Positions 24,434 to 32,073 of a stretch of DNA of 48,658 nt are shown here, in pieces. The translations under genes were made by a program, and so were the position numbers. The stretch comes from Oscillospiraceae bacterium (GTDB lineage Bacteria; Bacillota; Clostridia; Oscillospirales; CAG-272). Position 1 is the stretch's first letter, and each line of letters starts with the position of its first letter. The stretch covers positions 1-48,658 of the forward strand of contig SVSC01000004.1 in the NCBI GenBank assembly GCA_015064525.1, in the 5' to 3' direction. The notes under the pieces were generated by a model that did no database searches, was not told the DNA's origin, and saw nothing but the letters and a program-made list of their open reading frames with translations.

Positions 24434-25481
24434 ATTTCGGCAGGGTGGTGTACTGTGAGTTGGTGACAGTGTACGGATGCCGCAAGGCGTTTTCCACCGA
24501 TTCGCGAATCACAGCAAGATGGTTTTCCAAATGAGGCTTTTTGGGAGGAACCCAATCCACGGCGTCGAGGGAGCCGCCCGTTAGGTAGGCATACCAGGTC
24601 AGGGCAACCGTGTAGCGCCCGTAGTCATAGCTCATATGATATCCGTCGCGGGTAACGGTGTCTCCAACGTAGGAGGTTCGGATGTTCTGAATGGCGGTGC
24701 CCGCAGGGATCACGCCGTTGATCAGTCGATTGCTCAGCACAACGGCTTCAACGGTGTCAACGGTCATTTGATACATGGTCATCTGATCGTTGTTGTATTT
24801 TGGGAAGGAGGAATGGGTGCTGTCCTGCTGGTATGCCCAGGTCATGTGAAAAATCAATTGAGCGTTGGGATTGGTCTTGTTCAGATCCAGAATGTTCAGA
24901 ACGGTATTCATTCGGGAGTAGGAATCGGGAAGACCGCAGGTTTTGCTGGTTTGCTGAATGGTAATATAGTCCCAGTCCTCCTCTGTGAGCGCGTTGTAGG
25001 GCTTTACGTTTTTCTTTTCTGTCCACGCGCCGTTGGTATTTTTATAGTAGGTGTAGGCGCCGAGATTGTATTGGAAATTGCTCGCGTGGGTGTCCAGACT
25101 GCAGCCGCCAATGTAGAGATTTCCAAGAATTACCTCGGAAATACCGGCGTCCTTGCAGATGTCCCAAAGGTATTCCATGGCGTCGGTGCTGAAGCTGTTT
25201 CCAACGGCGAGAATTTTGATGCTGTTGGTTGCGGGCAGAATTTGCAGGTCGGTGGCGCCGCAAGCATCGCAAACGTAGGAAACGGAGCCATCTGCCAGCG
25301 CGCGGGCGTTGATCCTTTCCGCAACGTAATAGGCGTGGGTGGTGCAGGGAGCTTTTTCCTCGGAGGCGGAGGGGGTGATAGCCGGTGCGTTATTGGGGTC
25401 GGTTTTTGAGCAGCCCGTTGCGCCGAATACCAACAGCAGAGCAAGGAAGGGCAGGAATAAACGGAAAAAACGGTGAGTCAT
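24432..25481 (-). CDS. DUF4886-type SGNH-like lipoprotein
   Basis: A 349-residue surface lipoprotein. The signal peptide ends in GATGC with Cys24 as lipidation site, followed by a Pro/Ser/Ala-rich linker. The globular part begins with KILAVGNSFSTDAMEYL, the Gly-Asn-Ser block I of DUF4886 (an SGNH-hydrolase relative), and has DGYHMSYDYGRY near the C-terminus, corresponding to the Asp-x-x-His block V. A carbohydrate esterase or deacetylase role is possible but untested. GGAG precedes the ATG and a perfect consensus promoter lies upstream, so it is probably well expressed. A Cys-rich VCDACGATD insert near residue 70 could bind metal or form a disulfide. Confidence 0.8.
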   Translation of the reverse strand: MTHRFFRLFLPFLALLLVFGATGCSKTDPNNAPAITPSASEEKAPCTTHAYYVAERINARALADGSVSYVCDACGATDLQILPATNSIKILAVGNSFSTDAMEYLWDICKDAGISEVILGNLYIGGCSLDTHASNFQYNLGAYTYYKNTNGAWTEKKNVKPYNALTEEDWDYITIQQTSKTCGLPDSYSRMNTVLNILDLNKTNPNAQLIFHMTWAYQQDSTHSSFPKYNNDQMTMYQMTVDTVEAVVLSNRLINGVIPAGTAIQNIRTSYVGDTVTRDGYHMSYDYGRYTVALTWYAYLTGGSLDAVDWVPPKKPHLENHLAVIRESVENALRHPYTVTNSQYTTLPK

Positions 25482-25514
25482 ATTTGCGCTCCTTTCGGTG
25501 TTTTCATCGCCTCA

Positions 25515-25543
25515 ATTATAGCATGAATCTGCGCCTCTGTCAA
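25515..25543 (-). promoter_or_regulatory. Consensus promoter of the DUF4886 lipoprotein gene
   Basis: Minus strand: perfect TTGACA (25538-25543), 17 bp, perfect TATAAT (25515-25520), with TGC before the -10. Confidence 0.85.
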
Positions 25544-25573
25544 GAGTCTTGGCTTTTTTGGGTATAGATTTGA

Positions 25574-25641
25574 TATAATTGCGTATTCTATAGAGAACAG
25601 ATCGTTTTTTGATGACAAATTTGGAATGGAAGCGCTATAAT
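25574..25641 (+). promoter_or_regulatory. Candidate promoters of glmM
   Basis: Two possibilities: TATAAT at 25574-25579 with TGA extension and a weak TTGGCT 19 bp upstream, and TATAAT at 25636-25641 with ATGACA (25612-25617) 18 bp upstream. Neither is a full match. Confidence 0.5.
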
Positions 25642-25677
25642 GATTATCAGAAAAGATAAACCGAGGGGGTATGAAGC

Positions 25678-27045
25678 ATGGGAAAATATTTCGGAACCGA
25701 CGGCTTTCGGGGCGAGGCGGGCGTGGTGCTTACCGCAGAGCACGCCTTTCGTATCGGCAGGTTTTTGGGATGGTACTACGGCAGAGAGCGAGAGCGGGTG
25801 AGCGTGGTGATCGGAAAGGATACCAGGCGATCGGGCTATCTGTTTGAATATGCCATTGCGGCGGGCTTAACGGCGTCGGGCGCCGATGCGTATATGCTGC
25901 ACGTTACCACCACGCCGAGCGTTTCTCATGCCGTGGCGTTGGGGGAGTTCTCCTGCGGGGTCATGATTTCCGCCAGTCACAATCCCTTCTACGATAACGG
26001 TATCAAGCTGGTGAACGACAGAGGGGAAAAGCTTGGAGACGAGGTGACCGACGCGGTGGAGGCGTATCTGGAGCGGGCGTCTGACGGGCGCGCGGAGGAG
26101 CTTCCTCACGCCAAGGGCGAGGCGCTGGGGCGGATTATTGACTACGCCGAGGGACGGAACCGCTATATCGGGTATCTGATTTCGCTTTCGGGGTATTCCT
26201 TCCGTCCCTTCCGCGTGGGGCTGGATTGCGCCAACGGCAGCGCATGGATGATCGCCAAGGCTGTGTTTGAGGCGCTGGGAGCGCAGGTGTGCGTGATCAA
26301 CGCACAGCCCGACGGTCTCAACATCAATAAGGATGCGGGCTCTACTCACGTGGAGGGCTTGGCAGCGCTGGTGCGTGGGGAGGGGCTGGACGTGGGATTT
26401 GCCTTCGATGGGGATGCCGATCGTTGTATTGCCGTGGATGAGAGAGGCGAGGTGGTGAACGGCGATCATATTCTCTATTTGCTGGCAACCGAAATGAAGC
26501 GGCGGGGAGAGCTGGTGAACAACACCGTGGTCACAACCGTTATGTCCAATCTCGGTCTTTATCGCGCGCTGGAGGCGGAGGGGATCCGATGGGAGCAAAC
26601 GGCGGTGGGAGATCGGTTTGTGTATGAAAATATGCTTCAAACCGGCAATTGCATCGGGGGTGAGCAATCGGGCCACGTGATCCTTTCCAAGTACGCTACC
26701 ACAGGCGACGGGATTCTCACCGCCATTAAGGTGATGGAAACGATGATCCGCCGAAAACAGCCGCTCAGTCGATTGGCTGAGCCTGTGAGAATGTATCCCC
26801 AGGTGTTGATCAATCTGCGGGTGGAGGATCGGGACGCCGTGATGCGGGATACCGAGGTTTCAGCGCTTTTGAAACGAATTGAGGAGCGGCTGGGAAATCA
26901 GGGTCGCATTTTGCTTCGCCGCAGCGGAACCGAGCCCGTGGTTCGGGTGATGACCGAGGCGGAGAGCGAGACGCTCTGCCGCGAATGCGCGGAGGAGCTG
27001 GCGGAGCTGATCTGCCGTCGCTATGGCGGGGAGGTGGCAAAATGA
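25678..27045 (+). CDS. glmM: Phosphoglucosamine mutase
   Basis: Converts glucosamine-6-phosphate to glucosamine-1-phosphate on the way to UDP-GlcNAc and peptidoglycan. The 455 residues begin KYFGTDGFRGEAG and carry the catalytic serine loop MISASHNPFYDNGIK, the metal loop FDGDADRC, the specificity loop GGEQSGH that marks GlmM, and the phosphate loop RRSGTEPVVRVM. GAGGGGG lies before the ATG; an overlapping out-of-frame ATG 7 bases upstream is ignored. It overlaps the following acyltransferase gene by 4 bases (ATGA), so the two are translated together. Confidence 0.95.
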   Translation: MGKYFGTDGFRGEAGVVLTAEHAFRIGRFLGWYYGRERERVSVVIGKDTRRSGYLFEYAIAAGLTASGADAYMLHVTTTPSVSHAVALGEFSCGVMISASHNPFYDNGIKLVNDRGEKLGDEVTDAVEAYLERASDGRAEELPHAKGEALGRIIDYAEGRNRYIGYLISLSGYSFRPFRVGLDCANGSAWMIAKAVFEALGAQVCVINAQPDGLNINKDAGSTHVEGLAALVRGEGLDVGFAFDGDADRCIAVDERGEVVNGDHILYLLATEMKRRGELVNNTVVTTVMSNLGLYRALEAEGIRWEQTAVGDRFVYENMLQTGNCIGGEQSGHVILSKYATTGDGILTAIKVMETMIRRKQPLSRLAEPVRMYPQVLINLRVEDRDAVMRDTEVSALLKRIEERLGNQGRILLRRSGTEPVVRVMTEAESETLCRECAEELAELICRRYGGEVAK

Positions 27046-27722
27046 GCGAGGGCATTGGCGCGCTGACGGTGGAGGCTCTGTACCGTCACCCCGAGGGGAG
27101 CCTTGCGTGGAACTATTTGCGAGCCTTTCGCTATCCGTGGGAGGCGCTGGAGGGCTTGAGCGAGGAGCTTTATCGCTTGGGAAGGTCGCTTTCCCGGGAG
27201 GAATACCGTCAGGTGGAGGCGGGCGTCTGGGTGGCAAGGACTGCCCGTGTGGCGCCAACGGCGGTGATAACGGCGCCCGCCATCATCGGAGCGGAAACAG
27301 AGCTTCGCCCGGGGGCGTTTTTGAGAGGCTCCACTCTGGTGGGGCGGAGGTGCGTTGTGGGCAATTCCACCGAGCTGAAGGGCTGTATTCTCTTTGATGG
27401 CGTTCAGGTGCCCCATTACAACTACGTTGGAGACTCGGTGCTGGGCTACCAAGCCCACATGGGCGCGGGGGCGGTAACCTCCAACGTGAAGGGGGATAAA
27501 AGTCTTGTTGCGGTGCGCTCCCCTTGGGGCACCTTGGAAACGGGACGGAAAAAATGCGGTGCCATGCTGGGAGATTATGCCGAGATCGGATGCCATGCCG
27601 TTCTGAATCCGGGTAGCGTGGTGGGGGTGAGCAGTCGGGTGTATCCGCTTGTTTCGGTGCGGGGAACGGTTCCCGAAGGCTGTATTTGCAAGGGGGAGGG
27701 CGTGATCGTTCCGATAAAGTGA
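27042..27722 (+). CDS. Stand-alone left-handed beta-helix acetyltransferase (GlmU C-terminal type)
   Basis: A 226-residue hexapeptide-repeat protein: an N-terminal helical part (1-75), then isoleucine-patch coils from VWVARTARV onward. It matches the acetyltransferase half of GlmU, including LRPGAF (Arg), VGNSTELKG (Lys), PHYNYVGDSVLG (His and Tyr of the active site) and GAGAVTSNVKGDKS (Asn), but has no pyrophosphorylase domain. Coupling with glmM suggests that it acetylates glucosamine-1-phosphate to GlcNAc-1-P, the uridylyl transfer then being done by another enzyme. An alternative is acetylation of a different sugar nucleotide. Confidence 0.8.
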   Translation: MSEGIGALTVEALYRHPEGSLAWNYLRAFRYPWEALEGLSEELYRLGRSLSREEYRQVEAGVWVARTARVAPTAVITAPAIIGAETELRPGAFLRGSTLVGRRCVVGNSTELKGCILFDGVQVPHYNYVGDSVLGYQAHMGAGAVTSNVKGDKSLVAVRSPWGTLETGRKKCGAMLGDYAEIGCHAVLNPGSVVGVSSRVYPLVSVRGTVPEGCICKGEGVIVPIK

Positions 27723-27746
27723 TGAAAAATGTTTACACAATATCCA

Positions 27747-27774
27747 TTGATTTTTTTGAGAAATGAGATATAAT
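27747..27774 (+). promoter_or_regulatory. Promoter of nagA
   Basis: TTGATT (27747-27752), 16-bp spacer, TATAAT (27769-27774), 37 bases before the start codon. Confidence 0.6.
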
Positions 27775-27811
27775 GTAAATAGTTTAGAGTCACCGAATCA
27801 GGAGGAAGACC

Positions 27812-28924
27812 ATGAAAACATTACTGAGAGGCGGACGGGTTTGGCGCCGTGACCGTAGCTTCCGCGAGAATTGCCCCGTTGTGCTCGAGAACGGCTTGAT
27901 CCGTTCCGTTGGCAATGAGGAGGACTGCGACGAGGTTCTGGATGCGCGGGGAATGACGGTGCTTCCCGGGCTTGTGGACGTTCACACCCATGGCAGAGCA
28001 GGCGGGGATTTCACCACCGCAGGTCTTGAAAAAATGAAGGAAATGCTGGCGGATTACCACCGTATGGGCGTAACCTCCGTGTTCGCCACCCTTGCCTCGG
28101 GAACCGAGCAGGAGTGGAACGACGCCATTCGGTTGGTGCAGGAGGCAGGCTTCGACGGTATCCATTTGGAGGGATGCTTTCTCAACGCCGCCAAGCGCGG
28201 CGCTCATCCCACCCATCTGCTCACGCCACTGAGCGCCGAGGCGTTGGAGGGCTTCCTTTCCCAAATTCAATTGCCCTGCCACCTCACCGCCGCCTTTGAA
28301 TTGGATGCCGACGGCTCCTTTGCCGCTTGCGCCCGCCGCCACGGCGTGACCATGGGCTTGGGACACACCATGGCAACCGCCGCCGAGGCGCGCCTTGCCA
28401 TGGAGCGGGGGGTTACATCCTTCTCCCATTTGTATAACGCAATGCCTCCTCTGCACCACAGAGAGGGAGGCGCCGTTAGCGTGGCGCTTACCTCAAACGC
28501 TTGGGCTGAGGTGATTGCCGACGGACTCCACATCTGCCCCGAAATGGTGGCGCTGGCGTGGAGGTGTAAGTTGCCCGATCGGATGGTGCTGATCACCGAT
28601 TCCATGGAGGCAACGGGATGCCCCGACGGTGAGTACGCCATTGCAGGGCAAAAGGTGATCGTGAAGAACGGCAGAGCCGAAACGATGGACGGCGCTTTGG
28701 CAGGCAGTACGCTGAACCTTTGGGACGGCGTGAAAAATTTGATGCGGTTTGCGGGAATCCCCCTGGAGGAAGCCATTGCGGCAGCAACGGTCAATCCTGC
28801 CGAAATGGTTGGAATCGGTGACCGCGTTGGAGCCGTTGAGGCAGAAATGAGAGCCGATTTGCTGTTGGTGGACGATGCCTTGGAAAGAAAGGCTGTGTTC
28901 GCCCGCGGCGAGAGGGTGCTGTAA
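27812..28924 (+). CDS. nagA: N-acetylglucosamine-6-phosphate deacetylase
   Basis: Hydrolyses GlcNAc-6-P to glucosamine-6-P and acetate in amino-sugar use and cell-wall recycling. The 370 residues form an amidohydrolase barrel: LPGLVDVHTHG (metal His58/His60), HLEGCFLNAAKRGAH with the metal Glu, LGHT and FSHLYNAM with the other His ligands and substrate contact, and the catalytic Asp in ITDSMEATG. The usual Pro in HLEGPF is Cys here. AGGAGG precedes the ATG. There is no nagB beside it; the PTS genes further right may import its substrate as the phosphate. A small membrane-protein gene follows by 12 bp. Confidence 0.94.
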   Translation: MKTLLRGGRVWRRDRSFRENCPVVLENGLIRSVGNEEDCDEVLDARGMTVLPGLVDVHTHGRAGGDFTTAGLEKMKEMLADYHRMGVTSVFATLASGTEQEWNDAIRLVQEAGFDGIHLEGCFLNAAKRGAHPTHLLTPLSAEALEGFLSQIQLPCHLTAAFELDADGSFAACARRHGVTMGLGHTMATAAEARLAMERGVTSFSHLYNAMPPLHHREGGAVSVALTSNAWAEVIADGLHICPEMVALAWRCKLPDRMVLITDSMEATGCPDGEYAIAGQKVIVKNGRAETMDGALAGSTLNLWDGVKNLMRFAGIPLEEAIAAATVNPAEMVGIGDRVGAVEAEMRADLLLVDDALERKAVFARGERVL

Positions 28925-28936
28925 CGGAGGAAACAC

Positions 28937-29470
28937 GTGAATAAACGAAAGATCAAACAATTGATCCTCATAGTACTGTTGGGGATCGGGACACTTTTTT
29001 CGCTGGTTGTCTCTGTGCTTGCCATGATCCCCGTGAACACCGCGGTGGAGATTCGCGAGGAGATCAAGGCTTCCTCCTCGGCTGTCAGCGCTAACGAGGA
29101 AACCGCTTATATCACCGAGGTCAGCGGCGCGATCCGAAACACCACGGATCGGGATCTGGTGGTGGCAAAGCTGGAGGTTCCCACCGTATCGTTGGGAGGG
29201 GATAACGGTCCCGTTGTCGTTTTTGAAAATATCACCATCCCCGCCAGAGGAACGATTACCATCGCGAAAACCGAAACGGGAACCGTCTCCTGCGACCGCG
29301 TGGGGGACATCGTTGCCACGGTTGGCGAGGAGACCTTCTATCTCCGCAATCCCGCGGAGCAGGCGGCAACCGTTTCGCTGGTGCCGATTCTCTTTACTCT
29401 GGTGCTGGGCTACCTGCTGGTCTACGCTTGCAGGGTTTATTACTATATGATTTTGGAGGAACGAGTCTGA
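28937..29470 (+). CDS. Predicted membrane-anchored protein, 177 aa
   Basis: I do not recognise this gene. The GTG start at 28937 follows GGAGG; no ATG is suitably placed. It has an N-terminal membrane segment (about 8-30), an external region of about 110 residues with beta-sandwich character (VSGAIRNTTDRDLVVAKLEV, then VVVFENITIPARGTITI), and a C-terminal membrane segment (about 146-166). This arrangement resembles FxLYD-type domains of extracellular Firmicutes proteins, which also begin with an 'I-x-N-x-(S/T)' strand, but similarity is weak. It is likely co-transcribed with nagA. Confidence 0.7.
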   Translation: MNKRKIKQLILIVLLGIGTLFSLVVSVLAMIPVNTAVEIREEIKASSSAVSANEETAYITEVSGAIRNTTDRDLVVAKLEVPTVSLGGDNGPVVVFENITIPARGTITIAKTETGTVSCDRVGDIVATVGEETFYLRNPAEQAATVSLVPILFTLVLGYLLVYACRVYYYMILEERV

Positions 29471-29515
29471 AATAAACTTTTTTACCGAATTTTTCAAGTT
29501 TTTTTCAAAAAGGTC

Positions 29516-29544
29516 TGTACATTTTGAAAAAAATATGGTATGAT
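29516..29544 (+). promoter_or_regulatory. Promoter of the 74-aa membrane protein gene
   Basis: TGTACA (29516-29521), 17 bp, TATGAT (29539-29544) preceded by TGG. The -10 region TGGTATGATTA is identical to that of nifJ. Confidence 0.7.
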
Positions 29545-29576
29545 TAAATTACCACTTTGAAAAGGAGGAAAAAAGA

Positions 29577-29801
29577 ATGACTTGGTTTAACAAACAGAGC
29601 CGTTTGGTTCAGCTGATCCTGCTCCTGATCCCCGGTGTGAACTGGGTGACTGAGATCGTGGTTCGTTGGTCCACCTGGCTGAAAAAGGGCGGACTTATCC
29701 GTTTGATCATTTGCGTTCTCGTAACCATCCCCAGCGGAATCGTGTTCGGTTGGCTGGATCTGGTTTGGGTTCTGCTCTTTAAGAAGCTGTTCCTGCAGTA
29801 A
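29577..29801 (+). CDS. Small integral membrane protein, 74 aa
   Basis: A very hydrophobic protein with two predicted membrane segments (about 9-28 and 41-62) joined by a basic, Trp-rich loop (RWSTWLKKGG). Family unknown. The gene has its own promoter, a near-perfect AAAGGAGG ribosome-binding site and a strong terminator, so it is a complete single-gene transcription unit and very probably real despite its size. Confidence 0.75.
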   Translation: MTWFNKQSRLVQLILLLIPGVNWVTEIVVRWSTWLKKGGLIRLIICVLVTIPSGIVFGWLDLVWVLLFKKLFLQ

Positions 29802-29826
29802 TATCGCAAACAGCGAACATAAAAAT

Positions 29827-29859
29827 ACGCAGAGGTGTAAATGCCTCTGCGTTTTTTTC
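29827..29859 (+). terminator. Terminator of the 74-aa gene
   Basis: ACGCAGAGG (29827-29835) pairs with CCTCTGCGT (29844-29852) and is followed by a run of seven Ts starting at 29852. Confidence 0.92.
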
Positions 29860-29881
29860 GGAATATAGAGCGGGGAGCTGT

Positions 29882-29915
29882 TGCGGGGTGGCGGGCAAGC
29901 CCGCTTTCCAAACTC
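29882..29915 (+). repeat. Fragment of the R element
   Basis: GGGGTGGCGGGCAAGCCCGC resembles the conserved GGGGTGGCGG block of R1-R3, immediately to the left of R1. It is probably the remnant of a further copy. Confidence 0.4.
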
Positions 29916-30177
29916 GACTCTTGTTTGATTGTAATTCGGTCATGCTATCCCCGAGAATGAAATTTTATCTGTTTCCAAAACAGTTCAACCTCACTAACAT
30001 CATGGAGCGGATGGGGTGGCGGGACCCAGCCGCTTGCGGGAGCTATTGTTTGGTGAGCGTATCGCAGATGGGCGGTATAAAACTACAGACCGAGCCGCCA
30101 TGTATCACAAACTCCAAACCAACCCCTACGGGAAAGTTCTTGGAGGTGTGGAACCTTCTTTCAAGAAGGTTCCACAA
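29916..30177 (+). repeat. Repeat R1 (dispersed R element)
   Basis: About 262 bp. Order: TTGTTTGAT (29921-29929), CTGTTTCCAAAACAG hairpin, TGGAGCGGATGGGGTGGCGG (from 30003), CTTGCGGGAGCT, one 36-bp module (GAGCCGCCATGTATCACAAA and following), ACGGGAAAGTTCTTGGAGGT, terminal hairpin GTGGAACCTTCTT/AAGAAGGTTCCAC (30148-30160 with 30163-30175). It matches R2 nearly base for base and R3 in blocks. Confidence 0.8.
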
Positions 30178-30195
30178 TCCACCCTTCCCTTCCAA

Positions 30196-30417
30196 AACTA
30201 ACATCGTGGAGCGGATGGGGTGGCGGGACCCAGCCGCTTGCGGGAGCTATTGTTTGGTGAGCGTACCGCAGATGAGCGACATGAAACTACCGACCGAGCC
30301 GCTATGTATCGCTACTTCCAAACGAACGACCAACCCGCTATGTATCACCAACTCCAAACCAACCCCCACGGGAAAGTTCTTGGAGGTGTGGAACCTTCTT
30401 TCAAGAAGGTTCCACAA
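30196..30417 (+). repeat. Repeat R2 (dispersed R element, tandem with R1)
   Basis: It begins near AAAACTAACATCGTGGAGCG and ends with the same 13-bp hairpin (30388-30400 with 30403-30415). It lacks the 5' portion present in R1 and R3 but carries the 36-bp module twice, so the 5' blocks of R1 and R2 are 204 bp apart and the hairpins 240 bp apart. The hairpin end lies 23 bases beyond the EIICB stop codon. Between 29860 and 30438 only these repeats are seen. Confidence 0.8.
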
Positions 30418-30438
30418 ATCGCGTCCTCTCCCCAATAA

Positions 30439-32070
30439 CTAACCCTGATCCAATTCCTTCAAATAGTCCTCCAGCTCGCTCTTGATCACAGAGACTTGGG
30501 GGCCGTAGACCACCTGAACACCGCCGCCGCGACGGAAGACACCGGCGGCACCGCTGGCGCGAAGAAGGTCATCCTTCACCAGATCGGGGTTGTTCACGCT
30601 TACGCGCAAACGGGTGGCGCAGCAGTCCAGCGACACAAGATTGTCGCGCCCTCCCAGTCCCTCAAGAATCTGCGCGGATTGATCGGTGTGCTTGCCGACG
30701 GACGTTCCCTCCTTGCGCTGATTGTAGTCGGCGCGGGTGTAGAGCTTCACCTCTCCGTCGCCAATCTCGCGACCGGGAGTGGCGTAGTTCTTTTTGAGAA
30801 TGAGGAAGCGGAACAGAAAGAAATAAACGAGAAAATAGAAGACACCCACCAGCGGCACCATCAGCCAGTTGGTTTTGGCATTGCCTTGCAGGATGCCAAA
30901 GAGGGTGAGGTCGATGATGCCTCCCGAAAAGGTCATGCCAACGCCTACCTTTAAAAGGTGCATGAGCATATAGGCGAGCCCCGCGAAGATCGAGTGAATC
31001 ACGTAGAGCAGGGGTGCCACAAAAAGGAAGGTGAATTCGATGGGCTCGGTGATACCCGTGAGCATGGCGGTCAGCGCGGCGGAGAGGAGAAGTCCTCCCG
31101 CTGCCTTTTTCTTTTTGGTGTCGGCGCAGGTGTACATTGCCAGCGCGGCGCCGGGAAGACCGAAGATCATCAGCGGGAATTTACCGCTCATGAAGCGGCA
31201 GGCATCCACCGAGAAGCGCAGGGTGGAGGGGGAAGCTAACTGGGCGAAAAAGATATTTTGGGCGCCGTAGACCATCACGCCGTCGATCAGCGCGGAGCCG
31301 CCCACACCAGTTTGCCAGAAGGGAAGATAGAATACGTGGTGAAGCCCGAAGGGGATGAGAATCCGTTCAATGAAGCCGTAAATAAAGGTGCCTGCGTAGC
31401 CCGATTTCAGAACCAGATCGCCAAGAGCGTAGATTCCGCTTTGAATATAGGGCCAAACGAAATACATCAGGATGCCAACGGGAATATACGCCGCGGTGGA
31501 AATGATGGGAATAAAGCGACTGCCACCAAAGAAGGAAATGACATTGGGCAGGCGGATCTTATAAAAGCGATTGGTGAGATACGCCACGCCAAGACCAACG
31601 ATGATGCCGCCGAACACGCCCATCTGCAGGGAGGGAATGCCCACCACGTCCGCAACCGTACCCTCGGGCATGGCACCCTCAGCCAGCTTTCCGCTGATCG
31701 CCAGCAGGGCGTTGATGGTTTTGTGCATCACGAAAAAGGCAATGGCGGCAGACAGCGTGGCGGTTGCTTTTTCGTTCTCTGCCATGCCGAGCGCAACGCC
31801 CATGGCAAAGAGCAGAGGCAGATTGTCGAAGATAACGGTTCCAACCGATGCGAGGAGCGAGAAGATGGAATAGAGAACGGTTCCCGGCCCCATGATCCCA
31901 ATCAGACCGTAGGTTTCCAGCATGGCGGCGTTGGTGAAGGATGCCCCCACGCCTAAAAGAAGCCCCGCAATGGGGAGAAGAGCGATGGGAAGCATAAAGG
32001 CGCGTCCCACCCGTTGCAGAACGCTGAACAGTCCCGCGCCGCGTTTTTGTTTCATGATAGCTTCAGACAT
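30439..32070 (-). CDS. PTS system glucose/N-acetylglucosamine-type EIICB component
   Basis: Membrane permease of the glucose-family PTS, 543 residues. The EIIC domain (about 15-420) has some ten membrane segments and the substrate/active-site stretch GITEPIEFTFLFVAPLL. The EIIB domain is C-terminal, with phospho-acceptor Cys484 in SLDCCATRLRVSV. Glucose, GlcNAc or maltose/glucose permeases share this form; nagA nearby makes GlcNAc plausible, but the sequence does not decide. It is the last gene of the ptsH-ptsI-crr-EIICB operon, 3 bases after crr. Repeat R2 follows and its hairpin may serve as the terminator. Confidence 0.92.
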   Translation of the reverse strand: MSEAIMKQKRGAGLFSVLQRVGRAFMLPIALLPIAGLLLGVGASFTNAAMLETYGLIGIMGPGTVLYSIFSLLASVGTVIFDNLPLLFAMGVALGMAENEKATATLSAAIAFFVMHKTINALLAISGKLAEGAMPEGTVADVVGIPSLQMGVFGGIIVGLGVAYLTNRFYKIRLPNVISFFGGSRFIPIISTAAYIPVGILMYFVWPYIQSGIYALGDLVLKSGYAGTFIYGFIERILIPFGLHHVFYLPFWQTGVGGSALIDGVMVYGAQNIFFAQLASPSTLRFSVDACRFMSGKFPLMIFGLPGAALAMYTCADTKKKKAAGGLLLSAALTAMLTGITEPIEFTFLFVAPLLYVIHSIFAGLAYMLMHLLKVGVGMTFSGGIIDLTLFGILQGNAKTNWLMVPLVGVFYFLVYFFLFRFLILKKNYATPGREIGDGEVKLYTRADYNQRKEGTSVGKHTDQSAQILEGLGGRDNLVSLDCCATRLRVSVNNPDLVKDDLLRASGAAGVFRRGGGVQVVYGPQVSVIKSELEDYLKELDQG

Positions 32071-32073
32071 GAA

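Noticed and set aside
30016-30438. Two similar short open frames (61 and 72 codons) inside repeats R1 and R2
   Set aside because: They share sequence only because the repeats do. In R3 the matching blocks fall in different frames before and after the variable middle, so no protein is conserved.
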